A stretch of 64,000 nt of DNA, taken from JALORV01 sp963707445 (lineage in GTDB: Bacteria; Pseudomonadota; Gammaproteobacteria; Burkholderiales; Burkholderiaceae_F). Numbering within the stretch: position 1 is the stretch's first letter; the number at the start of each line of letters is the position of its first letter. A program made the position numbers and the translations under genes. The stretch lies in contig CAVPPW010000013.1 of assembly GCA_963707445.1 (NCBI GenBank), positions 310,001-374,000 of the forward strand. The letters are read 5' to 3'. The notes beneath the pieces were generated by a model. The model was not told the origin of the DNA. It ran no database searches and saw only the letters and a list, made by a program, of their open reading frames with translations. Positions 50,037-59,505 of this stretch are shown in pieces.

Positions 50037-51086
50037 GTGAAATTCGTCGATGAAGCGCTGATCGAGGTGATCGCCGGAAAGGGTGGCGACGGCTGCGCTT
50101 CGTTCCGCAGAGAAAAGTTCATTCCCAAGGGCGGACCGGATGGCGGCGACGGTGGCCGGGGCGGCAGCGTTTGGGCGCGTGCCGACCGCAACGTCAACAC
50201 GCTGATCGATTACCGCTACGCACGTGTCCACCGGGCGGCGAACGGTCAGCCCGGCCGCGGTGCGGATTGCTATGGTGCGGGTGGTCAGGATATCGAACTG
50301 CGTGTGCCGGTCGGGACCGTAGTCTCTGATGAAGAGACCAGTGAGGAATTGGCCGACCTCGCGCAGGATGGCGACCGAGCGCTGCTTGCGGCCGGGGGCC
50401 GGGGCGGCCTGGGGAACCTGCATTTCAAGTCGAGTACGAATCGCGCGCCGCGGCAGTTCACCCGCGGCGATCCCGGAGAGCAGCGCCGTTTGCGGCTCGA
50501 ATTGCGCGTCCTTGCCGACGTCGGTCTGCTCGGCATGCCGAACGCCGGCAAGTCAACATTGATCCGCGCCGTTTCAAACGCGCGACCCAAGGTCGCAGAC
50601 TATCCGTTCACGACGCTGCATCCGCATCTCGGAGTCGTGCGCGTCGGCGCCGAACGCAGCTTCGTGATCGCCGACGTGCCCGGGCTGATCGAAGGCGCCG
50701 CCGAAGGAGCGGGGCTCGGTCATCAGTTCCTGCGGCACCTGAGCCGCACCGGGCTGCTGCTGCACGTGATCGACTGCGCCGGCGTGGACGGCAAGGCCGA
50801 GCCTGTGGCCGACGCGCGGGTGATCGCGGCAGAGGTACGAAAGTACAGCCCGCAACTGGCGCGCAAGCCACGCTGGTATGTACTGAACAAGATCGATCTG
50901 GTGCCCAGGGAAGATCGGTCCGCACTGGTCGCAGAGTTCCGGCGTCGGCTGCGCACGACTGCGCCCGTCTTCATGGTTTCGGCGGTCACGCGGGAAGGAT
51001 GCGCTGAACTGATCCAGGCCGTGCAATCGCATGTCGACACTCGCCGCGCGCCGCGACGGACGAGCCGAGCGGAGTGCCACGCCTGA
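50037..51086 (+). CDS. obgE: GTPase ObgE/CgtA
   Basis: ObgE is a GTPase tied to 50S ribosome assembly and stress control. The 349-residue product starts at a GTG with KFVDEALIEVIAGKGGDGC. It has the glycine-rich Obg fold (GGPDGGDGGRGGSVW), the GTPase P-loop GMPNAGKSTLIRA, the switch II-type DVPGLIEGAAEGAGLGHQFL, NKIDLV and a final SAVTREG motif. The start follows the rpmA terminator by 13 bases; the stop overlaps the proB start. Confidence 0.96.
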   Translation: MKFVDEALIEVIAGKGGDGCASFRREKFIPKGGPDGGDGGRGGSVWARADRNVNTLIDYRYARVHRAANGQPGRGADCYGAGGQDIELRVPVGTVVSDEETSEELADLAQDGDRALLAAGGRGGLGNLHFKSSTNRAPRQFTRGDPGEQRRLRLELRVLADVGLLGMPNAGKSTLIRAVSNARPKVADYPFTTLHPHLGVVRVGAERSFVIADVPGLIEGAAEGAGLGHQFLRHLSRTGLLLHVIDCAGVDGKAEPVADARVIAAEVRKYSPQLARKPRWYVLNKIDLVPREDRSALVAEFRRRLRTTAPVFMVSAVTREGCAELIQAVQSHVDTRRAPRRTSRAECHA

Positions 51087-52202
51087 TGCCAGCGTTGCAA
51101 CGCGCGCGGCGCGCGGTCATCAAAGTCGGTAGCAGCCTAGTCACCAACGAGGGCCGGGGCCTCGATGTCGCGGCGATCGCGCGCTGGGCGCAGCAGATCG
51201 CCTATCTCCGCAGTGCGGGGAAACAAATCGTCGTCGTCTCCAGCGGGGCCATCGCAGAAGGCATGAAGCGGCTCGGGTGGTCGCGCCGCCCGCAACAGAT
51301 CCACGAACTGCAGGCGGCGGCTGCCGTCGGTCAGATGGGCTTGGCACAGGCTTACGAGGCGCAATTCCGCGCACTCGGGCTGAAGAGTGCGCAGGTCCTG
51401 CTGACGCACGCTGACCTGGCCGACCGAGCCCGCTATCTCAATGCCCGTTCGACATTGTTCACGTTGCTCCAGCTCGGTGTCGTTCCGGTCATCAACGAGA
51501 ACGACACCGTCGTGACCGACGAAATCAAATTTGGCGATAACGACACGCTCGCCGCGCTGGTGACGAACCTGGTCGAGGCGGACGTCCTGGTGATCCTCAC
51601 CGATCAGGCCGGGCTGTATTCGGCCGATCCGCGCATCGATCCGGCCGCATCGCTGGTGCGCAGCGGAATTGCCGGTGCGGCCGAGCTCGAAGCGATGGCG
51701 GGCGGAGCGGGGAGCGCGATTGCGCGCGGCGGGATGCTGACCAAGATCCTCGCCGCCAAGCGGGCGTCACGCAGTGGCGCCGACACGCTGATTGCCTCAG
51801 GCCGCGAAGACAACGTGCTATGCCGATTGGCGGATGGTGAGTCGATCGGGTCCGAACTCACCGCTTCGGTGCCGGTGCTGACCGCGCGCAAGCAGTGGCT
51901 CGCGGACCACCTGCTGCTCAAGGGGCGTGTCGTGGTCGATGACGGTGCGGCCGCCGCGCTGGCCTCAGGCGGTAAAAGCCTGCTACCGATCGGTGTCGTC
52001 GATGTGATCGGTGAGTTCCGGCGCGGTGATGTCGTGGGCTGCGTGAAGAAGGACGGGCGGGAGATTGCGCGCGGTCTGGTCAACTACTCCAGCGTGGAAG
52101 CGCGGCAGATCGCGCGCAAGCCCACCAGCGAGATCGAATCGATCCTCGGGCTTCATCGAGGAACCCGAACTCATTCACCGCGACAATCTCGTGCTGCTGT
52201 AG
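51086..52202 (+). CDS. proB: Glutamate 5-kinase (frameshifted at 3' end)
   Basis: ProB phosphorylates glutamate in the first step of proline synthesis. The amino acid kinase domain shows VIKVGSSLVTNEG, VSSGAIAEGMKRL, NENDTVVTDEIKFGDND and ILTDQAGLYSADPR; a C-terminal PUA domain follows (LLPIGVVDVIGEFRRGDVV). A one-base break near 52150 must be bridged to reach GFIEEPELIHRDNLVLL and the stop at 52200-52202. Start: ATG 51086 (TGATG with obgE); an in-frame GTG 12 bases upstream is an alternative. About 372 residues. Confidence 0.94.
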
Positions 52203-52205
52203 CGC

Positions 52206-52794
52206 CTAAGCGTCGCCGCCGCTGCCCGAGGTCTCGAACGCATTCGCGACGTTCTGCGTGCGATTCGCCGCATCCGAGGTGCGCGACCTGATCACGAGAG
52301 TCCCTGTGGTGCGGGCGGCCGGGCTTGAACACGAAGCGGGACAGTTCGAGCAGTGCCTGCTGATAGACGTCGCGCTTGAACTCGATCACGACGTCGAGCG
52401 GCACCCAGTAGTCGTGCCAGCGCCAAGCGTCGAATTCGGGATGTGTCGTTGCACGCAGGCTGACGTCGCAGTCGCGGCCAACCAGGCGCAGCAGAAACCA
52501 GATCTGCTTCTGCCCGCGGTAGTTTCCGCGCAGGTCGCGTCGGACCCACTGGTCGGGCACCTCGTACCGCAGCCACTCGCGTGTCCGGCCGACGATGCGC
52601 ACATGCTCGGGCCTGAGGCCAACTTCCTCCCACAGTTCTCGCAACATCGCCTGCTCGGGCGATTCACCATGCTTGATGCCGCCCTGCGGAAACTGCCACG
52701 AATGCTGCTTGACCCGCTTGCCCCAGAAGACTTCGTTCTTGCTGTTGAGCAGGATGATGCCGACGTTCGGGCGATACCCGTCCTTGTCCAGCAT
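52206..52794 (-). CDS. nudH: RNA pyrophosphohydrolase NudH/RppH (frameshifted near 3' end)
   Basis: NudH (RppH) removes pyrophosphate from 5'-triphosphate mRNA and so triggers decay. The N-terminal 160 residues are MLDKDGYRPNVGIILLN, WGKRVKQHSWQFPQGGIK, the Nudix box from GGIKHGES to RELWEEVGL, and KQIWFLLRL. After FVFKPGRP the sequenced frame runs antisense into proB to 52171. A one-base shift near 52300 gives instead a tail ending NAFETSGSGGDA with a stop at 52206, three bases from the proB stop, which is far more plausible. Confidence 0.88.
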
Positions 52795-52826
52795 GCCAAC
52801 CCCTGAACCTTTAGAATCTGCGACCC

Positions 52827-52856
52827 ATTATAGGGGTCGCACTCTCGCGATCACAA
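52827..52856 (-). promoter_or_regulatory. Promoter of nudH
   Basis: On the minus strand TTGTGA (52856-52851) and a perfect TATAAT (52832-52827) are 18 bp apart, giving a leader of about 26 nt. The -10 sits in the loop of the inverted repeat GCGACCC...GGGTCGC. Confidence 0.55.
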
Positions 52857-52890
52857 CGAAGATAAGCGCGGAGATAGGCGCCGCTTTCCG

Positions 52891-54630
52891 ATGCGTGCCA
52901 GAGAATTCCTGATTTCGACCCTCAAGGAAGCGCCCGCTGATGCCGAGGTGATCAGCCACTCACTGATGCTGCGCGCCGGCATGATCAAGAAACTGGCTGC
53001 CGGCATCTACACGTACATGCCGATGGGTCTCAGAGTAATCCGCCGCATCGAACGCATCATTCGCGAGGAGATGAACCGTGCGGGAGCGGTCGAACTGCTG
53101 ATGCCGGTCATACAGCCGGCCGAGTTGTGGATGCAATCGGGCCGTTGGCAGAAGATGGGTCCCGAACTACTGCGCCTGAAGGACCGGCACGAGCGCGACT
53201 TCATCGTGCAGCCGACCAGCGAGGAGGTCGTTGTCGACATCGTGCGGGACGAGGTGCGCAGCTACAAGCAGCTTCCGCTCAATCTGTATCACATCCAGAC
53301 GAAGTTTCGCGACGAGCGCCGGCCTCGATTCGGCGTGATGCGCGGACGCGAATTCACGATGAAGGACGCTTACTCGTTCGACCGCGACGAAGCGAGTGGC
53401 ATGGCGAGCTACCAAGCGATGTATGACGCCTACGTGCGTATCTTCGAACGCATGGGACTGCGCTTCCGCGCGGTGGCTGCCGATACCGGCAACATCGGCG
53501 GCAATGCGAGTCACGAGTTCCAGGTGATCGCCGACACTGGTGAAGACGCGATCGCCTACTGTCCGGATTCCGACTACGCGGCCAACATCGAGATGGCCGA
53601 GGCACTGCCTCTGCTGTCCAAGCGCGGCGCGCCAACGCAGCCGCTCGTCAAGGTCCCGACCCCGGGCCGGGAAAAATGCGAGGACGTGGCCGCGCTGCTA
53701 CAGCTTCCACTGGCGCGCACGGTCAAGTCCATCGTGCTCGCGGTGGACCGGCCCGACGCCGGCGACTCGACCCGCCCAGAGATCTGGCTCGTGCTGGTCC
53801 GCGGCGACCACGAGCTCAATGAAGTGAAGGCCAGCAAGATACCCGGCCTCGATGGCGGATTCCGCTTTGCAACGCCGGCGGAGATCGTCGATCAATTCGG
53901 CTGCAATCCCGGCTACCTCGGGCCGATCGGCACTTCGCGGCCCGTCCGCGTCGTGGCCGACCGTACGGTGGCGAATATGAGCGACTTCGTCACCGGCGCA
54001 AACGACGACGGTTTTCACTACACCGGCGTCAACTGGGGCCGCGACGTGGCCGAGCCGGTCGTTGCCGACGTGCGCAATGTGGTCGCGGGTGACCCGTCGC
54101 CCGACGGCAAGGGTGTGCTGGCAATCCAGCGCGGGATCGAGGTCGGCCACGTGTTCTCGGGCCTACCCTATCCGAAGACGATGAATCTGCAGTTCGTCGA
54201 CGAGGACGGCCGGTCGCGGCCGATGGTGATGGGCTGCTACGGGATCGGAGTGACGCGTCTGCTCGGCGCGGCCATCGAGCAGAACCACGATGCCAAGGGA
54301 ATCATCTGGCCCGACGCCCTCGCGCCGTTTACCGTCGTGATCACTCCGATCGGATACCGCAAGTCGGAAGCGGTGCAGCAGGCCGCCGACCAGCTCCATC
54401 ATGAGCTGAGTGCCGCCGGCGTCGACGTACTGCTGGACGACCGCGACGAGCGACCCGGCGTCATGTTCGCCGAAATGGAGCTGATCGGCATTCCGCACCG
54501 TGTGACGGTCGGGGAACGCGCGCTGAAGGACGGCGCGGTCGAGGTATACGACCGGCGCACGCAAGAAACGGTCACAGTGCCCGTGGCGGAGGCCTATGCC
54601 TTCATTCGGGGTCGGCTTTCGGGCGCGTGA
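52891..54630 (+). CDS. proS: Proline--tRNA ligase
   Basis: ProRS charges tRNA-Pro; its cognate tRNA-Pro(CGG) is also in the window. The 579-residue class II synthetase has motif 1-type GLRVIRRIERIIREEMNRAGAVE, motif 2 KFRDERRPRFGVMRGREFTMKDAYSFD (in parts), the INS/YbaK editing insertion between motifs 2 and 3 (about residues 225-395), motif 3 GCYGIGVTRLLGAA and a C-terminal anticodon-binding domain. The insertion marks it as the bacterial type. Frame intact. Confidence 0.96.
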   Translation: MRAREFLISTLKEAPADAEVISHSLMLRAGMIKKLAAGIYTYMPMGLRVIRRIERIIREEMNRAGAVELLMPVIQPAELWMQSGRWQKMGPELLRLKDRHERDFIVQPTSEEVVVDIVRDEVRSYKQLPLNLYHIQTKFRDERRPRFGVMRGREFTMKDAYSFDRDEASGMASYQAMYDAYVRIFERMGLRFRAVAADTGNIGGNASHEFQVIADTGEDAIAYCPDSDYAANIEMAEALPLLSKRGAPTQPLVKVPTPGREKCEDVAALLQLPLARTVKSIVLAVDRPDAGDSTRPEIWLVLVRGDHELNEVKASKIPGLDGGFRFATPAEIVDQFGCNPGYLGPIGTSRPVRVVADRTVANMSDFVTGANDDGFHYTGVNWGRDVAEPVVADVRNVVAGDPSPDGKGVLAIQRGIEVGHVFSGLPYPKTMNLQFVDEDGRSRPMVMGCYGIGVTRLLGAAIEQNHDAKGIIWPDALAPFTVVITPIGYRKSEAVQQAADQLHHELSAAGVDVLLDDRDERPGVMFAEMELIGIPHRVTVGERALKDGAVEVYDRRTQETVTVPVAEAYAFIRGRLSGA

Positions 54631-55286
54631 TGCGAGCTGCACGCATTGCCCGCCGGCGCCTTCTGCTCGGTGCAGGTTCGCTGGCACTGCTGCCGAAACT
54701 TGCTCATGCCGGCGCGCAGAAGTACGAGCCGCTCGCCGATGCTGTGCAAGTCGCGCTCGCCGGCCAGATCGCTGACAGCCGTCCGCCGCAGAGAAGTTTC
54801 GCCACGGTCGATGAGCGCCTGGCTTTCCTGGCCTGGATCGGCGAGATGTCAGAACGCCTCAAGGGCCGCATCTCCGATTACAGCGCTCGCATCGAGTTCC
54901 TCAAGACCCTGGACTACGAATCGGCGCGTGCGGGTCTTGATCGGCAGCTCGTGCTTGGGCTGATCACGGTGGAAAGCAATTTCCGTAAGTACGCGGTCTC
55001 AGTGGCCGGCGCCCGTGGATACATGCAGGTCATGCCGTTTTGGACCCAGCTGATCGGCGACGGTGAACCTCGCCGCCTTTTCGAGATGCGCAGCAATCTG
55101 CGCTACGGCAGTGTCATCCTGCGCCATTATCTCGATATCGAGCAGGGCGATCTTTTCATGGCACTCGGTCGCTATAACGGCAGCCGGGGCCGTCCGCAGT
55201 ATCCGAACGCGGTGCTGGCGGCCTGGAAGAGCCGCTGGCACTACGATGCACCGGCGCGGCCGACGCCGACCGCGCCGAAGGCATAG
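54630..55286 (+). CDS. Secreted lytic transglycosylase (SLT domain)
   Basis: This predicted murein-cleaving enzyme has an N-terminal signal (ARRRLLLGAGSLALLPKLAHA) with an RRR that hints at Tat export, although a Sec signal is also possible. The SLT-type domain has the catalytic Glu in LGLITVESNFRKYAVS, the ARGYMQVMPFW motif and ALGRYNGSRGRPQYPNAV. About 218 residues. ATG 54630 overlaps the proS stop by one base. Confidence 0.88.
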   Translation: MRAARIARRRLLLGAGSLALLPKLAHAGAQKYEPLADAVQVALAGQIADSRPPQRSFATVDERLAFLAWIGEMSERLKGRISDYSARIEFLKTLDYESARAGLDRQLVLGLITVESNFRKYAVSVAGARGYMQVMPFWTQLIGDGEPRRLFEMRSNLRYGSVILRHYLDIEQGDLFMALGRYNGSRGRPQYPNAVLAAWKSRWHYDAPARPTPTAPKA

Positions 55287-55287
55287 G

Positions 55288-56676
55288 TCAGCGCTTGGGC
55301 AGGCCGGGCATGCCGGCGAGGCCGCGCGTGCCGCCGAGGCCGCGCATCATCTTCGCGAGACCGCCCTTTTTCATCTGCTTCATTACCGCCTGCATCTGCT
55401 CGAACTGGTTTAGCAGCCGGTTGACTTCCTGCACCGTCACCCCGGCGCCGGCAGCGATCCGACGCTTGCGGGACGCCTTGATCTGATCCGGTTTGGCGCG
55501 CTCGCCAGGCGTCATCGACGAGATGATCCCTTCGATGCGACGGATCTGCTTGTCGCTGTCGGCGGAACTGACCTGGCCGGCCGCCTGAGCCAGCTGCGCC
55601 GGCAGCTTATCGACCAGGCTGGCGATTCCGCCCATCTTGCGCATCTGGCCAACCTGCTCACGAAAGTCATTGAGATCGAAGCGATCCCCCGCCTGCATCC
55701 GCCTTGCGAGCTTTTGTGCGCTCTCGACGTCGACCGCCTTCTTGACATCCTCGACCAGCGCGACGATGTCGCCCATGCCGAGGATGCGGCCTGCCATGCC
55801 GGCCGGATTGAAGCGCTCGAACCCCGCAAGCTTTTCGCCGACACCGACAAACTTGATCGGCCGGCCGGTGACGTGTCGCACCGAAAGCGCCGCGCCGCCG
55901 CGCGAATCACCGTCGAGCTTCGTCAGGATCACCCCGGTAAGCGGTAGCCGCGCCCCGAAGGCGTGTGCGGTGTTCACCGCGTCCTGACCGAGCATCGCGT
56001 CGACCACGAACAGCGTCTCGATCGGCTGCAGTCGCTGCTCCAGCGCGGCGATCTCCTCCATCATGGCCTCGTCTATTGCCAGGCGTCCGGCCGTATCGAC
56101 GATCAGCACGTCAAAGAACTGCCTGCGCGCGTGCTCGAGCGCACGTGCCGCGATGTCCAGCGGCGCCTCACCGGCGGCCGAAGGAAAGAACTGTGCGTCG
56201 GCCTGCGCCGCAACCGCGCGCAACTGCTCGATGGCCGCCGGGCGATACACGTCGGTCGAGACCAGCAGCACCTTCTTGTTGCGCTCCGCGCGCAACCAGC
56301 GCGCTAGTTTCCCGGCGGTCGTCGTCTTGCCGGCGCCCTGCAGGCCGGCGAGCAATACGACCGCGGGCGGCTGCGTCGCGAGATTCAAGTCGGCTTGCGC
56401 ATCCGACAAGTCGCCGCCCATCAGCAGCGTGAGTTCACGCTGGACCACGCCGACCAGCGCCTGGCCTGGCGTCAGACTGCCGACCACCTCCTCGCCCTGG
56501 GCGCGGTCGCGCACGCGCGTTATGAATTCACGCACGACCGGCAGCGCGACATCGGCTTCTAGCAGGGCGACGCGTACTTCGCGCAGCATGTCCTGCATGT
56601 TCTGTTCGGTCAGTCGCGCCTGACCGCGCATCGTCTTGACGACGCGTGCAAGCCTGGTGGTCAGTTGTTCGAGCAC
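55288..56676 (-). CDS. ffh: Signal recognition particle GTPase Ffh
   Basis: Ffh binds signal sequences and SRP RNA to deliver membrane proteins. The 462-residue product has the N domain (VRVALLEADVALPVVREF), the GTPase G1 LLAGLQGAGKTTTAGKLA, DVYRPAAIEQL, DTAGRLAIDEAM, TKLDGDSRGGAALS and a methionine-rich M domain near the C terminus (MQAVMKQMKKGGLAKMM). Frame intact. It converges with the transglycosylase gene, one base apart. Confidence 0.97.
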   Translation of the reverse strand: MLEQLTTRLARVVKTMRGQARLTEQNMQDMLREVRVALLEADVALPVVREFITRVRDRAQGEEVVGSLTPGQALVGVVQRELTLLMGGDLSDAQADLNLATQPPAVVLLAGLQGAGKTTTAGKLARWLRAERNKKVLLVSTDVYRPAAIEQLRAVAAQADAQFFPSAAGEAPLDIAARALEHARRQFFDVLIVDTAGRLAIDEAMMEEIAALEQRLQPIETLFVVDAMLGQDAVNTAHAFGARLPLTGVILTKLDGDSRGGAALSVRHVTGRPIKFVGVGEKLAGFERFNPAGMAGRILGMGDIVALVEDVKKAVDVESAQKLARRMQAGDRFDLNDFREQVGQMRKMGGIASLVDKLPAQLAQAAGQVSSADSDKQIRRIEGIISSMTPGERAKPDQIKASRKRRIAAGAGVTVQEVNRLLNQFEQMQAVMKQMKKGGLAKMMRGLGGTRGLAGMPGLPKR

Positions 56677-56721
56677 GGGGAATTCAACGAGAGGACGAGC
56701 GTGTGCATGGTATAAATTCTC

Positions 56722-57561
56722 ATGCCACTGCGCTCCGAATGGCTCGTATTGTACGGCGCCGTCGTCGCGCTCTATCTGTTCGTCGCCTGGCGCGAATGGG
56801 GCACGCTGTCGAGCAGTGCCGAACGCCTGCCAGCATGGCCGAGCGGCCTGCTTGCGATAGCGTTCGTGCTACACGGTGTGTTGCTATGGCAGGCCATCAT
56901 GGGCCCCGAGCAGTTCCATTTCGGCTTCGCCTATGCGCTGTCGGCAACGCTTTGGCTGACGGTGCTGATCGTGTGGGCGGAAAGCTACTTTTCGGCCTCG
57001 CGTGGTCTGCTGCTGCTGGTGCTGCCGCTGGCCGCGCTGGCGTCGGGTCTGCCGGTCGTCTTCCCCGGTGCCGTGGTCGGCCCGGCGACCGCGTCGGTGG
57101 TGTTTCGGCTGCACCTGGTCCTCGCCATCTTGGCCTACAGCCTTCTGACGATCGCCGCGATGCAGGCGCTGTTGATGGCGACCATGGATCGCCGCCTGCA
57201 TGGCGATGGATTGGCCGAACGCACGCCGCTCGCGCGCTTCCTCGACCGGCTGCCGCCGCTGCTTGCGATGGAGACGGTGCTGTTCCGCCTGATCACCGCC
57301 GGCTTCATATTGCTAACGGCAACCCTGGTGAGCGGGGTCTTTTTCTCGGAACAGCTGTTCGGCCGTCCATTACGCTTTGACCACAAGTCGGTCTTCACGA
57401 TCGCGGCCTGGCTCGTTTTCGCGGGGCTACTCGCGGGGCGCCGCTTTTTCGGATGGCGGGGACGTACCGCATTGCGATGGACGCTGATCGGGTTCGTGAT
57501 GCTGGTGCTGGCTTATATCGGCAGCCGCTTCGTGCTCGAGGTGCTGCTGGGGCGGATCTGA
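56722..57561 (+). CDS. CcsA/YpjD-family cytochrome c assembly-like membrane protein
   Basis: This 279-residue protein has eight predicted helices and belongs to the CcmC/CcsA-like group, whose members handle haem for cytochrome c maturation. Histidines are seen at FVLHGVLLWQ, FRLHLVLAILAY and RFDHKSVFTIAAWLVF, matching the spacing of haem-handling histidines. It is often found next to ffh. A TATAAA at 56711-56716 lies five bases before the ATG, suggesting a leaderless start; no -35 is clear. The stop overlaps the next ATG. Confidence 0.87.
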   Translation: MPLRSEWLVLYGAVVALYLFVAWREWGTLSSSAERLPAWPSGLLAIAFVLHGVLLWQAIMGPEQFHFGFAYALSATLWLTVLIVWAESYFSASRGLLLLVLPLAALASGLPVVFPGAVVGPATASVVFRLHLVLAILAYSLLTIAAMQALLMATMDRRLHGDGLAERTPLARFLDRLPPLLAMETVLFRLITAGFILLTATLVSGVFFSEQLFGRPLRFDHKSVFTIAAWLVFAGLLAGRRFFGWRGRTALRWTLIGFVMLVLAYIGSRFVLEVLLGRI

Positions 57562-57788
57562 TGGGACGAGTTGTCTTCTTCGTGTTGCTGGCGGTGGCTG
57601 CCTACCTCGTCTGGAAGTGGCTGCAGCGCGCTGGCCGAGGCCCAGATTCGAGCCCGCCCCCGACCGCGGCCAAGGCGATGGTCAGTTGCGCGCATTGCGG
57701 GCTGCATCTGCCGCAAAGCGATGCGCTGGTCGTCGGCGACCGTTACTTCTGCAGCGATGAACATCGTCGCCTCAACGCCTCCGCCTGA
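57561..57788 (+). CDS. PP0621-like small membrane protein with zinc-ribbon motif
   Basis: This 75-residue protein has an N-terminal membrane helix (VVFFVLLAVAAYLVWKWL) and the motif VSCAHCGLHLPQSDALVVG, followed by YFCSDEHRR, the CxxCG...CSxxH pattern of PP0621-type proteins found next to pilS. Function not established. The TGATG overlap couples it to the gene upstream; the short gap to pilS suggests one operon. Confidence 0.82.
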   Translation: MGRVVFFVLLAVAAYLVWKWLQRAGRGPDSSPPPTAAKAMVSCAHCGLHLPQSDALVVGDRYFCSDEHRRLNASA

Positions 57789-57798
57789 CCCCGACCCG

Positions 57799-59505
57799 AT
57801 GTCCGCGGTCGAGCCGACGGTCGAGGAGGCCGCTGCCGGCATGGCGGAAGACGCGCCGTGGCGCACGCTCGAATATTTCGCCACGACACGTGTCATCGTT
57901 GCCAGCGCGCTGGTGCTCGGTGCCGCCGCCTTCGGCTTCCGCAGTCTCGCAAGTGCCAGCGCGCCGCGATTCGGCCTGCTACTGATGCTCGGTTATTTCG
58001 TCGCCGCGGCGCTTTTCGCCGGCCTCGCACTCTACTTTCATCGACGCTTCCTGCTACAGGTGTTCGGTCAGCTTGCGCTCGACCTCGTAGCCGTCACGGC
58101 GCTCGTGATCGCCGGAGGTGGGGTCGCATCGGGCTGGGCGATCCTGTACCTGCTCCCGCTGGTGGGCGCATCAATGCTGCTCACTTCGATCCAGGTCTTC
58201 TTCGTGTGCTCGATTGCCGTGCTCGCCATCCTCGTCGATGCAGGCGTGCGCGCCCTCGGTCCGGAGGCGGGGGAATCGCTGCTGTTTCAGACCGGCCTTT
58301 TCGGCGCCGCGCTTTTCGCCCTGTCGGCGTTGCTGCGTGCGTTGAGTGCCCGGCTGGCCGGCCAGGAGCGGCTTGCCCGCACTCGCGGTCGCGACCTGCA
58401 GAACCAGCTGGCGATCAACCGCCTCGTCATCGCGCAGATGGATCAGGGCGTGATCGTCGTCGATCGCGGCGGGCGGGTGCGGGCGAATAATCGCGCGGCG
58501 CGGCGCATGTTGGGCCTCGACTCCACCGCGCAACTGACTGGCGAGCGTCTCGCCGACATCCCGGCCGCGAGTGAACTCGCGGTTGCGTTTTCGGTCTGGA
58601 GCGAAGGCGGTCGCAGCGAGGGCCTGTGGTCCAACACGATCGTTCCGGCGCCCGGCAGCGCGGCGCCGCCGCTGTCCGAGTCGCGGCTACGGGCACGCTT
58701 CGCCCGTCCGTCCGCGCCGACGTCCGACGAATTCGTGATCTTTATTGAGGACGTGCGGGATGTCGAAGACCGCGCGCAGCAGCTGAAGCTCGCTGCGATG
58801 GGGCGGCTGACCGCCTCGATCGCGCATGAGATCCGCAATCCGCTGGCCGCAATCAGCAACGCCGGCCAGTTGCTGAATGAAGATGCGCGCGACCCCGTTC
58901 TCAAGCGGCTCGCGGCGATCGTGCGCGAGAACACGCAGCGGCTCAACCGCCTGGTCGAGGACGTACTGCGTGTCGCGCGGCGCGAGCCGCCGCTGGGCGA
59001 CGAAATCGCCCTAGGCGATTTTGCGCGCGAGTTCCTCGACGAGTTCGTCCGCGATCGGGGGCTGGCTGCGGCGACGATCGAAGCCGACTTCGTCCCGGAC
59101 CAGCGGGTGAAGTTCGAACAGTCGCACCTGCGACAGGTGCTCTATAACCTTGTGGACAATGCCCTGCGCTATGCAAGCGGTGGGCCGGGATGCGTTTGCG
59201 TCATCGTCGAGCCGGCGCCCGAGGGAGATCGCCCGCAGCTTTGGGTGCTCGATGACGGTCCCGGGGTTCCCTTCGAGGCTCGAACCGGGCTCTTCGAGCC
59301 GTTTTTCACGACGCGCAACCAGGGCACCGGACTCGGGCTGTACCTTGCCCGCGAGTTCTGCGTGACCAACCGGGCAGAGCTCACTTATGCGTCGCGCCGC
59401 GAAATCGACGGCAGCTCGCGCGATGGCTTCCTGCTGCGCTTCGGTTTGGGTTCGCGTGCCGATGCGAGCCTGCATGGCTTTCTCGACACGATCCCGGTCC
59501 GATGA
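57799..59505 (+). CDS. pilS: Sensor histidine kinase PilS
   Basis: PilS is the membrane kinase controlling type IV pilin transcription through PilR. The N-terminal region has six helices (residues about 25-185), then a PAS domain (AQMDQGVIVVDRGGRVRANN), HisKA with SIAHEIRNPLAAISNAGQLL and HATPase_c (NLVDNALRYAS, DDGPGVP, GTGLGLYLAREF). The architecture, with six membrane helices, fits PilS. The ATG at 57799 is chosen because it follows the preceding stop; an ATG at 57757 is a longer alternative. The end overlaps pilR (ATGA). Confidence 0.92.
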   Translation: MSAVEPTVEEAAAGMAEDAPWRTLEYFATTRVIVASALVLGAAAFGFRSLASASAPRFGLLLMLGYFVAAALFAGLALYFHRRFLLQVFGQLALDLVAVTALVIAGGGVASGWAILYLLPLVGASMLLTSIQVFFVCSIAVLAILVDAGVRALGPEAGESLLFQTGLFGAALFALSALLRALSARLAGQERLARTRGRDLQNQLAINRLVIAQMDQGVIVVDRGGRVRANNRAARRMLGLDSTAQLTGERLADIPAASELAVAFSVWSEGGRSEGLWSNTIVPAPGSAAPPLSESRLRARFARPSAPTSDEFVIFIEDVRDVEDRAQQLKLAAMGRLTASIAHEIRNPLAAISNAGQLLNEDARDPVLKRLAAIVRENTQRLNRLVEDVLRVARREPPLGDEIALGDFAREFLDEFVRDRGLAAATIEADFVPDQRVKFEQSHLRQVLYNLVDNALRYASGGPGCVCVIVEPAPEGDRPQLWVLDDGPGVPFEARTGLFEPFFTTRNQGTGLGLYLAREFCVTNRAELTYASRREIDGSSRDGFLLRFGLGSRADASLHGFLDTIPVR

